Source: Rothia terrae
Lineage (GTDB): Bacteria > Actinomycetota > Actinomycetes > Actinomycetales > Micrococcaceae
DNA: 64,000 nt
Assembly: GCF_012396615.1 (NCBI RefSeq)
Contig: NZ_JAAXPV010000014.1
Span: forward strand, 1 to 64,000
Direction: 5' to 3'
The position numbers and the translations under genes were made by a program. Positions 35,374 through 43,175 of this stretch are shown here, one piece after another (within the stretch, counting starts at the first letter, position 1; each line of letters starts with the position of its first letter). The notes below the pieces were generated by a model. It saw only the letters and a list, made by a program, of their open reading frames with translations. It did no database searches and was not told the DNA's origin.

Positions 35374-35468
35374 TTTGCTTTAACGCGTATTGGCCCTGAG
35401 GCAAGGTAACCTAAATGTAATCGGGAGCATGCCCTGCTCCACAGTTCTGAATCGCGAAAGTAGCCCCC

Positions 35469-37388
35469 ATGAACCCTGTCTTTACCCGCCGCACCCTTAT
35501 GCTGGGTGCCGGCATCTCCGCTCTTTTGCCGCTGTCAGCCTGCGGCTCCAACTCCGGTGCCAAGGACGCGGCGCAGGGCCTCGCATCCGCCCTCACCAAC
35601 CTGGACGTGAACGGACAGAGATTCGTCGATACCCTGGCTTCCGACGCGCAAGCATCTTTGCAGAACATCGTGCGGAATATGGCGGGCGCGTCCGTAGAAG
35701 TGACAGCCGGTGATGTTACCAAGGGCGATAACAAGGACGCGCGCACCGTACCCCTGCACTGGGCGTGGACGGTCGACAGCTCGCAACAAAAGTGGGAGTA
35801 CGACACCACAGCCACGCTGAACAAGATCGAGGACGCCTGGCAAACTGTCTGGGAGCAAACCCTCGTGCACAGCGACCTCACGCATACCAGCGGTCTTCAG
35901 CTCGTCACCGATGCGCCGACGCGCGGCGAAATTCTCGGTGCTCACGACTCGAAAATCGTCGCCCTGCGCCCCGTAGTACGCGTGGGTCTCGACAAGACTC
36001 AGCTGAGCGATGAAGAGCAACAGAGTAAATCGGCTCGAGCGCTCGCAGAACTTGTAGACGTCGATGCTGACGCCTACGAAAATACCGTGAAAAATGCAGG
36101 CGACCAGCAGTTCGTTGAGGCAATCGTGCTGCGCGAAGAAGCCTTTAAAGAACTTGATCGGGCGAAACTTGATGCTATTGACGGTGTGCATACCGCTGAA
36201 GATTCCCTGCCGCTTGCCCCGTCCGCAGGTTTCGCTCCCGACATTCTCGGTAGCGTGGGCGATGCCAGCGAAGAAGACGTCAAAAACTCCGACGGCACAA
36301 TTTCTGCCGGTCAGCAGGTAGGACGCGGCGGCCTGCAGGGGCGCTTTCAAGATCAGCTGGGTGGCACGTACGGTTACGCGGTGAACATTGTGAACCTTGA
36401 AACCGATGGCAGTCCCGGGTATAAACTTTCAACCCCGCAGGAGGTTAAGGCTGTCGACGGTAAGCCCATGACAATCACCCTGGACGCTGACCTTCAGCAA
36501 AAAGCGGTTGACCTTCTTGCCGGTCAGACCTCACCCAGCGCCATCGTTGCCCTGCGCGTTTCGACCGGCGAAATCATCACCGCCGCTAACGGTGAAGCAT
36601 CCGAGGGGTTCTCCACCGCGCTTCTTGCGCAGTACGCCCCCGGTTCCACCTTCAAGGTGCCCACCTCGCTGGCGTTGCTCCGCAAAAACTTCACCCCCGA
36701 ATCAACCGTGAACTGCAGCGAATCCGTGACGGTGGATGGGCAGACCTTCAAAAACGCATCCACCTACCCGGCGGACGCCCTCGGCGAGCAGCCCCTATCT
36801 GTTGCCGTGGCGCAGTCCTGCAACACCGCCTTCATCAATGAGCGTGACACTGTTTCGCAGGAGGATCTGCAAAATGCTGCCAAGTCCCTCGGTGTTGAAA
36901 TGAGCGTTGACCTGGGCATCGATGCTTTCATGGGTACTGTACCTGCCACCGATTCTGAGGTTACGCACGCCGCGTCCCTGATTGGGCAGGGCGATGTTTT
37001 AGTATCTCCGCTGGCAATGGCGGTGGTGGCTGCATCCGCGGCAAAGGGCGAGATCGTTAAGCCGGTGCTGGTCAAGGATGCGGGCCTTGAGGAGGCAAAG
37101 CCCGCCGGTGATTCCGTCACCGCCGATGAGGCTAAGCAACTGCAAAAGCTCATGCGCGGCGTCGTTGAGGACGGCGGTTTGAAGCCACTGCAGGAGCTGA
37201 CCCCGGATGTCGCCTACGGCAAAACCGGCACTGCAGAATACGGTAACGACAATCCGCCGAAGACCCACTCATGGGTAATCGCTGTGCACCAGGATATTGC
37301 GATGGCGCTCGTCGTTGAGGACGGTGACTTCGGTTCAATCACCGGCGCACCCATCGCGCTGGAATACCTGAAGGCCGCGTCCGCATAG
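35469..37388 (+). CDS. Penicillin-binding lipoprotein (class B transpeptidase)
   Basis: A 639-residue cell-wall transpeptidase. The N-terminus combines paired arginines (FTRRTLML) with a lipobox PLSAC (lipidated C25), so export may be by Tat or Sec followed by lipidation. An NTF2-like (MecA_N) domain at about 30-150 and a dimerisation domain precede the transpeptidase domain, which has all three active-site motifs: STFK (about 392), SCN (about 450) and KTG (about 584). It crosslinks peptidoglycan and is a target of beta-lactams. The MecA_N-type architecture is shared with low-affinity PBPs such as PBP2a and PBP5, but resistance cannot be inferred from this alone. Confidence 0.93.
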   Translation: MNPVFTRRTLMLGAGISALLPLSACGSNSGAKDAAQGLASALTNLDVNGQRFVDTLASDAQASLQNIVRNMAGASVEVTAGDVTKGDNKDARTVPLHWAWTVDSSQQKWEYDTTATLNKIEDAWQTVWEQTLVHSDLTHTSGLQLVTDAPTRGEILGAHDSKIVALRPVVRVGLDKTQLSDEEQQSKSARALAELVDVDADAYENTVKNAGDQQFVEAIVLREEAFKELDRAKLDAIDGVHTAEDSLPLAPSAGFAPDILGSVGDASEEDVKNSDGTISAGQQVGRGGLQGRFQDQLGGTYGYAVNIVNLETDGSPGYKLSTPQEVKAVDGKPMTITLDADLQQKAVDLLAGQTSPSAIVALRVSTGEIITAANGEASEGFSTALLAQYAPGSTFKVPTSLALLRKNFTPESTVNCSESVTVDGQTFKNASTYPADALGEQPLSVAVAQSCNTAFINERDTVSQEDLQNAAKSLGVEMSVDLGIDAFMGTVPATDSEVTHAASLIGQGDVLVSPLAMAVVAASAAKGEIVKPVLVKDAGLEEAKPAGDSVTADEAKQLQKLMRGVVEDGGLKPLQELTPDVAYGKTGTAEYGNDNPPKTHSWVIAVHQDIAMALVVEDGDFGSITGAPIALEYLKAASA

Positions 37389-37396
37389 TTTTTACC

Positions 37397-37468
37397 CGCC
37401 GAGATCCTGATTCATCGACGAGATCCTGATTTAAAACAGGATCTCGTCGATGAATCAGGATCTCGGCG
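37397..37468. repeat. Long palindromic repeat, family A, copy 3
   Basis: The most perfect looped copy: 32-bp exact arms (37397-37428 and 37437-37468, outer CGCCGAGATCCTGATTCATC) with only an 8-base loop ATTTAAAA. It begins 8 bases after the PBP stop codon. Confidence 0.9.
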
Positions 37469-37539
37469 CAAGGGGGAGGGGCGCGTCCGCGTCCACTAGA
37501 CTTAAAGCCAGTAAAAAGTTTTCTACCGAAAGGACGCCT

Positions 37540-38007
37540 ATGATTGGCGCACACGTTGAACACAAGGATGAGTTTGTGCTGGCTGGCTTTCGCGAGCTCG
37601 TTACGCAGGGCCCGAACGCTGGTATGGGCGCACTGTGGGACAAGCTGACCAAGCACGCGGCGCAGCGCGGCGTCCCGCTAGAGAATGTGCACATGTTTGG
37701 TCTAATTTTGGGCATGAACCAGAATAACCAGTTCGATTACATGGCGGGCATTCTGGTGGAGAACAAGGACGTCGCCGCGCAACTCGGGCTGAACGCGATT
37801 GTTATTCCTGCCGGTGAGTTTGCGGTGACTAATGTTCAGGGTGCGATTCCGATGAGCATCATGGCCGGTGTTGACCAGCTGATGGGGCAGTACCTGCCGA
37901 CTTCTGGTTTTGTTCCCAACGGCCCTGTGTTTGAGGCGTACGCGCCGGGCGATCCGACCTCCGACGACTATCAGATGCAGGTGTGGGTGCCGGTTAAGGC
38001 TGCGTAG
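37540..38007 (+). CDS. GyrI-like / effector-binding domain protein
   Basis: A 155-residue protein that looks like a stand-alone GyrI-like (AraC-type effector-binding) domain: an N-terminal strand, the segment MFGLILGMNQNNQFDYMAGILV, then VIPAGEFAVTNVQG and a C-terminal strand VWVPVKAA. The fold binds small hydrophobic molecules; stand-alone members have been linked to drug binding or gyrase inhibition. The ATG at 37540 has GAAAGGA at good spacing and is chosen over an upstream frame that runs into the family A repeat. Likely monocistronic. Confidence 0.75.
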   Translation: MIGAHVEHKDEFVLAGFRELVTQGPNAGMGALWDKLTKHAAQRGVPLENVHMFGLILGMNQNNQFDYMAGILVENKDVAAQLGLNAIVIPAGEFAVTNVQGAIPMSIMAGVDQLMGQYLPTSGFVPNGPVFEAYAPGDPTSDDYQMQVWVPVKAA

Positions 38008-38024
38008 TTTTCCCGTACCATGAC

Positions 38025-38064
38025 CGCCGAGATCCTGATTCATCGATGAATCAGGATCTCGGCG
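38025..38064. repeat. Perfect 40-bp palindrome, family A, copy 4
   Basis: The outer part of the family A element without any loop: a 40-base perfect self-complementary sequence centred on ATCGAT, ends CGCCGAGATC / GATCTCGGCG. It lies between the convergent GyrI-like gene and the decayed acyl-CoA ligase and probably formed by loss of the inner hairpin. Confidence 0.88.
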
Positions 38065-38080
38065 CAAGAGGAAGAACCTC

Positions 38081-39856
38081 TTACACGTAAAGTTGCTCTA
38101 TTTCCCGCGCCCAACGCTGCGTAAAAATCGCGCGCTTGAGTTTTTGCGTGGGGGTTACCAGCGTGGGGTCGGACAGATCAGCGCGCCACCGCGAATTTTT
38201 TGACCTGTTCATTGCGTGCCACGAGGGCGTTGGCGTCGCGCACACTTTTTTCGATGCTTGCGTAGACCTCGTTGTTACTGAGTGTTGAGGATGCGAGTTC
38301 CTCCTCATTAGGCACGATGAGCGCGGTGAGGTAGTTGCGTCCTTCGCCGACCACTACGGCGTGTGCTACTAGTGGGTTGCGGGTGACTTCGTTTTCCCAG
38401 GTGTAGGGCGAGATTGACTTGCCGCCAGAGGTGAGGATGTCGTCTTTGACTCTGCCGTTGAGTGTTAGAAAGCCGTCGTTGATAGATCCGGTGTCGCCGG
38501 TTTTGAAGAAGTCGCCGTCGAAGGCATCTGCGGTGGCGGGTGCGCTGGTGTAGCCACTGAAGACGCCGATTCCTTGTACTAGGATTTCGCCGGAGTCGGC
38601 CACGCGGATGGTTGCCCCGGGCAGTGGGGCGCCTACGGTTCCTGAGCGGATGCTGTGCGGCAGGTTGCCCGCGATGGGGGCTGTGGTTTCGGTGAGTCCG
38701 TAACCTTCAATGACGGGTATGCCCATGCCTCTAAAGAGTAGTGAGAGGTCGCGGTTGAGTGGTGCGCCGCCGGCTAGCGTCTATTCCATGTTGCCGCCGA
38801 GCAGCTTGCGCACGCGCGAGTAGAACAGCTTGTCGAAGAAGGCGTGTTGTGCCCGGTGACGCGTGGGAATGTGCGCGGGTGCAACTTTGTCTTCGAGATA
38901 TGTGCCTCGTTGGATGGCGACGGCACGCGCTTTTTGCCATGCGGATGCGAGCCTCTTATTTTCGGCTTGTGCCGCGATGTTTTCTTGAATTTTTTCGAGG
39001 ACGCGGGGTACCAGCACCAGGAAGCTTGGCTGGATGGTGGGTAGCTGGCCGATGAGTTCTTTGGGGTCTGAGAGGTGTGAGACGCGCATGCCGCCGGCGA
39101 GGCAGGCGAATTGCAGGCCGCGTGCGAGCACGTGAGCGAGGGGTAGGAAGATGACGGTGGAGCCCTGTTCGTGCACTACTTCGCTGTAGGCGGCTGCTAT
39201 GTTGAGTACCTGTCCTATAAGGTTGCGATGGGTAATTTTGGCGCCTTTGGGGTCCGATGTGGTGCCGGAGGTGTAGACAATTGTTGCTACGTCGTCGAGG
39301 GTGGCGCGGGTTCGTCGTTCTTCAAGGGTTTCGTCGCTGATGTGGGCGCCGGCGTCCACCAGTGTGTTGATGCACCATTCGTCTTCGAGGCAGAATACCT
39401 TGTTGCTGATGTTGTGCTGGGCGTAGGCTTTTTCAAAGTGTTGGCGCTGTTGATTGGTTTCGGTGAAGACTACGCGCACTTTGGCCTCCCGCAAGATTGG
39501 GGTGATTTGTGCGGGTGAGCTTGTTTCGTAGACGGGTACGACGACGCCGCCAGCGTACATGATGGCAAGGTCTGCTACTGCCCATTCGTAGCGGGTGGGG
39601 GCAAAGATTGCCACGCGGTCGCCGGGTTGTACGTTTTTGCCGATGAGTCCTTTGGCGAGGGCTTTGACGTCGTGGGCAAAGGCTTCGGTGGTGATGGGTT
39701 TCCAGCGGGTGATGGTGCCGGATGCGTCGCGCACAGGGGTCTCAAAGGCGATGTGGCGGGGGGGGGGGATTGCTGGAGCCTGTGTTCGAGGATGTCTGTT
39801 GTGTTCTGGTGCGTGGTGCTGGGGTCTACCAGCAGGGGGCTTGAAATTTCTTGCAC
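38081..39856 (-). pseudogene. Decayed long-chain acyl-CoA ligase (FadD-like)
   Basis: Pieces in different frames reconstruct a protein of about 590 residues of the AMP-forming long-chain fatty acid CoA ligase family. The ATP motif TIVYTSGTTSDPKGA and the EGYGLTETTAP motif are present, then LTLNGRVKDDILTSGGK. Three lesions are visible: an 11-base G run at 39758-39768 that puts the first 30 codons out of frame (9 or 12 would restore it), an in-frame TAG at 38781-38783 within LGGNME*TLAGGAPL, and a frameshift near 38180-38190. The start is GTG at 39856 with AAGG upstream, 4 bases after the DUF1295 stop, so it was the last gene of a MarR-DUF1295-FadD operon. Confidence 0.85.
39758..39768. repeat. 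Poly-G tract (11 G) in the acyl-CoA ligase reading frame
   Basis: An uninterrupted run of 11 G on the plus strand (C on the coding strand) about 30 codons into the gene. Upstream and downstream parts of the protein are in different frames across it. Runs of this length slip readily in replication. Confidence 0.85.
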
Positions 39857-39860
39857 AGTT

Positions 39861-40799
39861 TTACCTTGCGCGCAGTCGGGGGATGAGTACGGGTGTGTTG
39901 TTTTTGTAATCGCGGTAGTCGGGGGGGGGGTTGCCCCATTTTTGGTTGGCTTTTTTCTCGAGCAGAGGTATGCCGCTGACGCGTGTGAGGAGGAGAATCA
40001 CCATGAGTGGCGAGATGATTCCTGCCCACTGCCATCCGGTAAGCGCCGGCGCTGATATTAAGAAAATACCTAGTCAGAGGGCTATTTCACCAAAATAGTT
40101 GGGGTGACGCGAGTGCGCCCACAACCCCGTTGAGATGAACTTTCCGCGGTTGGCGGGGTTGGATTTAAAGATAGCCTTTTGGATATCTGCGGTGACTTCA
40201 CAGGTCATACCGAGTGCCCTAAGAACTAGCCCTACCCAACTGAGAACACCAAATTCATGGCGATGCGTCGATGACATGGCAATCCAAGCCGCCGAAGAAG
40301 TTGCTGAAATCCATAGGGCCTGCAAGGTTCACGTGAGCAAAAAGCGCAGCTTGTTGGGCTTGATGTCGTCAAATCGGTCATCGCCGCCAAAGCGGTGAAC
40401 GCGCCAAAAGAGAAAGCCCGCTAGGCGTAGTGCCCACAGGGTTATTAAGGATGCGAGTACCCAGGTGCGCGCGTCCTTGTGCTCGGTTGCGAAGAAGATG
40501 AAAAGGGTGCCGATGATAAATCCCATGCCGCCGAGAAGGTCGTAGAACTTCTCGGTTTGTGCGAGGTAGGCGGGGATGTAAGCGATCCATTGAATGCCAA
40601 AGGTCAGTGCCACGGCGCTTGCAAAGAGAGGAAGACCCGCGATGTCTTCGCCTCTGAAACTGCCGGCTGTTGCCAGTAGGGCGGCAACAATGAGCACGAT
40701 TCCCAACGCTCCAGCTAGTTTGGGGTGTACTGAAGGGCGGAGCGTTTCTGAGCTGTCTGCTCTGACGCTCATTGCCTGATGGTTTTGGTTGCCCTGCAT
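39861..40799 (-). pseudogene. DUF1295 / steroid-reductase-like membrane protein with two stop codons
   Basis: A single 313-codon frame encodes a polytopic membrane protein of the DUF1295 (isoprenylcysteine methyltransferase-like / steroid 5-alpha-reductase C-terminal) family, with RVHRFGGDDRFDDIK and the signature SRHPNYFGEIAL. Two TGA codons interrupt it, at 40329-40331 (FLLT*TLQALW) and 40074-40076 (GEIAL*LGIFL). At the second, and probably the first, homologues carry tryptophan, so single TGG to TGA changes explain both. There are no frameshifts; a 10-G tract at 39921-39930 is in frame. It sits between a MarR regulator and the FadD remnant, all on the same strand. Confidence 0.82.
39921..39930. 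repeat. Poly-G tract (10 G) in the DUF1295 reading frame
   Basis: Ten consecutive G encode NPPPD on the coding strand and keep the reading frame. It lies 152 bases from the 11-G tract in the next gene. Confidence 0.85.
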
Positions 40800-40822
40800 T
40801 CTTTCCCCTCATTTCATACTGA

Positions 40823-40837
40823 TAGTTATCCTAACTA
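40823..40837. promoter_or_regulatory. Candidate MarR operator upstream of the DUF1295 gene
   Basis: TAGTTATCCTAACTA is a perfect 6-bp inverted repeat with a 3-base spacer, 24 bases upstream of the DUF1295 start and downstream of the marR gene. A related GTTACCTAAC lies before marR itself. Confidence 0.5.
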
Positions 40838-40912
40838 ACAATTTGAGAATAAAAAAGAGAAAAAATTTATTTTTCAAGGCAAGTATTCATTTTTCGAACT
40901 ATGTGAACTTGA

Positions 40913-41422
40913 CTAGTGGTTTTTCACCGTTTCGATCATCGCAATCAAAAATTTCTTGACCGCTAAGACCTCACGGTCATCAAGCTGTCTTACCACATCG
41001 AACATCTGCTGGTGCATCTCGTTCAACGTGCTTCGGACTTCCTCATTAGTCTTCACCGTTGGAACCAAGACCGTTGCTCGACCATCTTTAGGGTGAGGAT
41101 TTCTCTCGATATAACCGTCTCGCTCTAATCGCTGGGCAAGAGCACTAGCAGAAGCTCCCGTAATCCCTAATTCCCGAGCGATATCACGCTGTAGAACCGG
41201 CGTATTCAGATTTGTTTGTTTGAGAAGATAACGCAGAGCCAGCAATTCTGTCTCATTCATTCGCATATCGTCTCGAGTATGAGATCTCATCTTGCGTTCG
41301 GCCTCTCGATAATCTCGCAAGAGATTGAGAACCTCAACATGATGGTCGGAGAGAGATTCGTACCAATACCCTGGTTGGGCAGAGGTATCGGACTCTCCCG
41401 GTGGTGGGGGCACATTGACCAC
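40913..41422 (-). CDS. MarR-family transcriptional regulator
   Basis: A 169-residue winged-helix regulator: helical dimerisation segments at both ends, the recognition-helix region REL GITGASASALAQRLE (residues about 90-110), and the wing NPHPKDGRATVLVP containing the DxR signature. MarR proteins usually repress a neighbouring gene and release DNA on binding a phenolic or lipophilic ligand. It is intact, although the two genes it probably controls are decayed. It starts with GTG; short palindromes before it and before the downstream gene are candidate sites for autoregulation. Confidence 0.88.
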   Translation of the reverse strand: MVNVPPPPGESDTSAQPGYWYESLSDHHVEVLNLLRDYREAERKMRSHTRDDMRMNETELLALRYLLKQTNLNTPVLQRDIARELGITGASASALAQRLERDGYIERNPHPKDGRATVLVPTVKTNEEVRSTLNEMHQQMFDVVRQLDDREVLAVKKFLIAMIETVKNH

Positions 41423-41426
41423 GGAT

Positions 41427-41436
41427 GTTACCTAAC
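41427..41436. promoter_or_regulatory. Candidate autoregulatory site before marR
   Basis: GTTACCTAAC is a short perfect palindrome immediately upstream of the marR GTG start, resembling the inner sequence of the site at 40823-40837 (TTA...CCTAAC). Confidence 0.4.
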
Positions 41437-41572
41437 CTTCCACTAAGAATTTTTATAGTTTACTGTTAAGTCTCCCTGGCCTCAACGCAAAAGTGATGAA
41501 TGGCAGATACCTTTTTAATGTTTTGTTAATGTATCTGCCGCCCATTTGCACGAAATACCGGTCTGCAGCGGG

Positions 41573-42202
41573 TTAGGAACAGCCGCAGTTGCCGCATCCG
41601 CAACCTCCGCCGTTTGAGGACACCGGCTGCATCATTGCCTGAGTAATTGAAGTTGCTGACTTGATAGCGACCGACCCTTCGGTCGGAATGCCGTCGCCAA
41701 AATCGCCGCCCATCAGATTGATGCGGTTGCCAATTTCTGGGCCGCCAGCGGGTTTTTCGGTAACACCTGCCAGGGTTGCCGCGAAACCAGCCGGTTCTAG
41801 GGCAGGTGCGGTGCTGACCTCGTCCGCACCACCGGTACCGCACGCAGCCGCCGCGGCAGAAACCTTCTTCGGCTTAACTTCGTTAGCGTGAGAGAAGCGA
41901 CGCATCTGCTCAGCGGTGGGGTACATGAACGAAACCTTCACCACACCATCCACCAGCATCAGGGGCAGGCAGTCGCGTCCTGACACCTCAATCATCTCGG
42001 CAACCGGTACGCACTGCTCAAAAGCACTCGGGTAAGAATCCGTTGAATACACGGCAATATCGGCACCCTCATCTAACAATGCCTGCGCTTGTTCCAAAAA
42101 CTCGGTGCGCAACTCGTCTTGAGGGTCCTGCTCATTCTCGCCTTCGCCCCAAATGAAAACTTCGAGCGGGGTGGTGCCCACGGTATCTTTACGTGCCATC
42201 AT
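41573..42202 (-). CDS. ArsD-like protein with cysteine-rich C-terminal tail
   Basis: About 209 residues in two parts. Residues 10-110 resemble the thioredoxin-like fold of the arsenic metallochaperone ArsD: EVFIWGEGENEQDP, then AVYSTDSYPSAFEQC and SGRDCLPLMLVDGVV. However, the N-terminal vicinal cysteines of true ArsD are absent. The C-terminal half is Ala/Gly-rich and ends GGGCGCGNCGCS, with four cysteines suited to metal binding. No arsenite ATPase or efflux gene is nearby, so a general metal or thiol role is possible. AAAGG precedes two adjacent ATGs, of which the second (42199) has better spacing. A 47-residue gene lies upstream on the same strand. Confidence 0.6.
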   Translation of the reverse strand: MMARKDTVGTTPLEVFIWGEGENEQDPQDELRTEFLEQAQALLDEGADIAVYSTDSYPSAFEQCVPVAEMIEVSGRDCLPLMLVDGVVKVSFMYPTAEQMRRFSHANEVKPKKVSAAAAACGTGGADEVSTAPALEPAGFAATLAGVTEKPAGGPEIGNRINLMGGDFGDGIPTEGSVAIKSATSITQAMMQPVSSNGGGCGCGNCGCS

Positions 42203-42281
42203 CTACCTTTCACATGTGTTCAGTACGCACAACGCTAAGAGGCTGTCAAAACTTCCCGATTGCTGCGGTGACTGTAAAGAT

Positions 42282-42425
42282 TTAGTTGAACCATCGCTTG
42301 AGAGCCTCGACAAAACCGCCTTCATCATTGCGGTTGCCGCGTCGCTGATCAACAGCGCCCGCTGCAGTTGCAACAGCAAAAAATTTACGACGATCCACCG
42401 GCGTAGCGGTGAGGGGAGTAGTCAT
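42282..42425 (-). CDS. Small 47-residue protein upstream of the ArsD-like gene
   Basis: A short reading frame with an excellent ribosome-binding site (AAGGAG six bases before the ATG). The N-terminus reads MTTPLTATPVDRRKFFAV, continuing into ATAAGAVDQRRGN and ending with EALKRWFN. VDRRKFFAVATAAGA resembles a twin-arginine signal, but the hydrophobic segment is too short and little mature sequence follows. It is 79 bases upstream of the ArsD-like gene in the same direction, so the two are probably co-transcribed. I do not recognise a family; it could be a true small protein, a leader peptide or the remnant of an exported protein. Confidence 0.5.
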   Translation of the reverse strand: MTTPLTATPVDRRKFFAVATAAGAVDQRRGNRNDEGGFVEALKRWFN

Positions 42426-42462
42426 GGGGAGCTCCTTATAGAAGGAGATTAACTGATGTCAT

Positions 42463-42490
42463 CAGAAATGACGGGGAAAGCTCATTTCTG
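42463..42490. promoter_or_regulatory. Inverted repeat upstream of the small gene / ArsD-like operon
   Basis: CAGAAATGA at 42463-42471 is mirrored exactly by TCATTTCTG at 42482-42490 with a 10-base spacer. It lies 38 bases upstream of the 47-residue gene, in the expected promoter region, and is a candidate binding site for a dimeric regulator. Confidence 0.5.
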
Positions 42491-43093
42491 AAGTTCACCA
42501 TACTAAGGCAGACGCGGCAGGCAGGTCACGGGCATTTTTCAATGTTGAGAGAGTATTTTCCCACATCAGAGGTTGTTTATCGCCTGTCCTGAAAGGTAGG
42601 TGGCAAGGGGCAGATGCGACAAAAATGTGCCCGCACCTTCTCCAAGGCGCGGGCACATGTGCGGTGCAGATGAACTTCCCCAAGCGCATCGGCACCCATA
42701 TTAAGTTTTAGGCTCACACAGTGTGTTGTGAGAACGAAACCAGCAAACCCTCCCCAGGATCTACGGGTTTCGGACGACGCCAGGCTGAGCTGAAGTTCCC
42801 CAACTTCGCGCAGCCACACCGCATCACTTGCCCGGAACTCCCCAGCACCGTGCAAGCACACCGTCTCACTAAAATTTCTGATGTTCCCTTTTCAGCACGA
42901 AAGAGAACACCCCGTTGGTCTATCTAGCCCAGAGCTCCCAGGAAGAGGACTCTCGACAACTATCTACCAGCGTTTCCCTAAAGAAAACTTCAGTTTCAAC
43001 GGTGGCGGTTTTTACGCCGTCACCCTTAAAGAGCAGGTTTCACCGATTTCATGACGCAAAAACAAAAAACTTTTTTAAAAAAGTTAAAAATCT
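42491..43093. other. Unexplained intergenic region
   Basis: About 600 bases with no supportable gene. It contains a GC-rich hairpin (TGTGCCCGC near 42628 with GCGGGCACA ending 42658), several variants of AACTTCCCCA / AAGTTCCCCAAC, and an 18-bp A/T palindrome AACTTTTTTAAAAAAGTT at 43068-43085. It may hold a decayed gene or degenerate repeats. Open frames on either strand lack ribosome-binding sites and known motifs. Confidence 0.4.
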
Positions 43094-43156
43094 CGCCGAG
43101 ACTGCACTTTAACCCTGTTTTTGGGCGAAAATCCGGGTTAAAGTACAGGCTCGGCG
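43094..43156. repeat. Intergenic inverted repeat, family B, copy 2
   Basis: CGCCGAGACTGCACTTTAAC at 43094 onwards pairs, with two mismatches, with the arm ending TCGGCG at 43156; the core ACTTTAACCC / GGGTTAAAGT is the same as in copy 1. Unlike most elements it lies upstream of a gene, ending 20 bases before the DJ-1/PfpI start. Confidence 0.75.
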
Positions 43157-43175
43157 TCGGGCATAGACTAGAAGA

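Noticed and set aside
37450-37539. Upstream in-frame extension of the GyrI-like gene
   Set aside because: It begins inside the family A palindrome and has no ribosome-binding site; the ATG at 37540 does.
40074-40331. TGA read as tryptophan
   Set aside because: Intact genes in the window, such as the MATE transporter and argE, end in TGA, so the standard code applies.
42577-42861. 94-codon open frame on the minus strand
   Set aside because: No known domain, no ribosome-binding site, and it spans a GC-rich hairpin.
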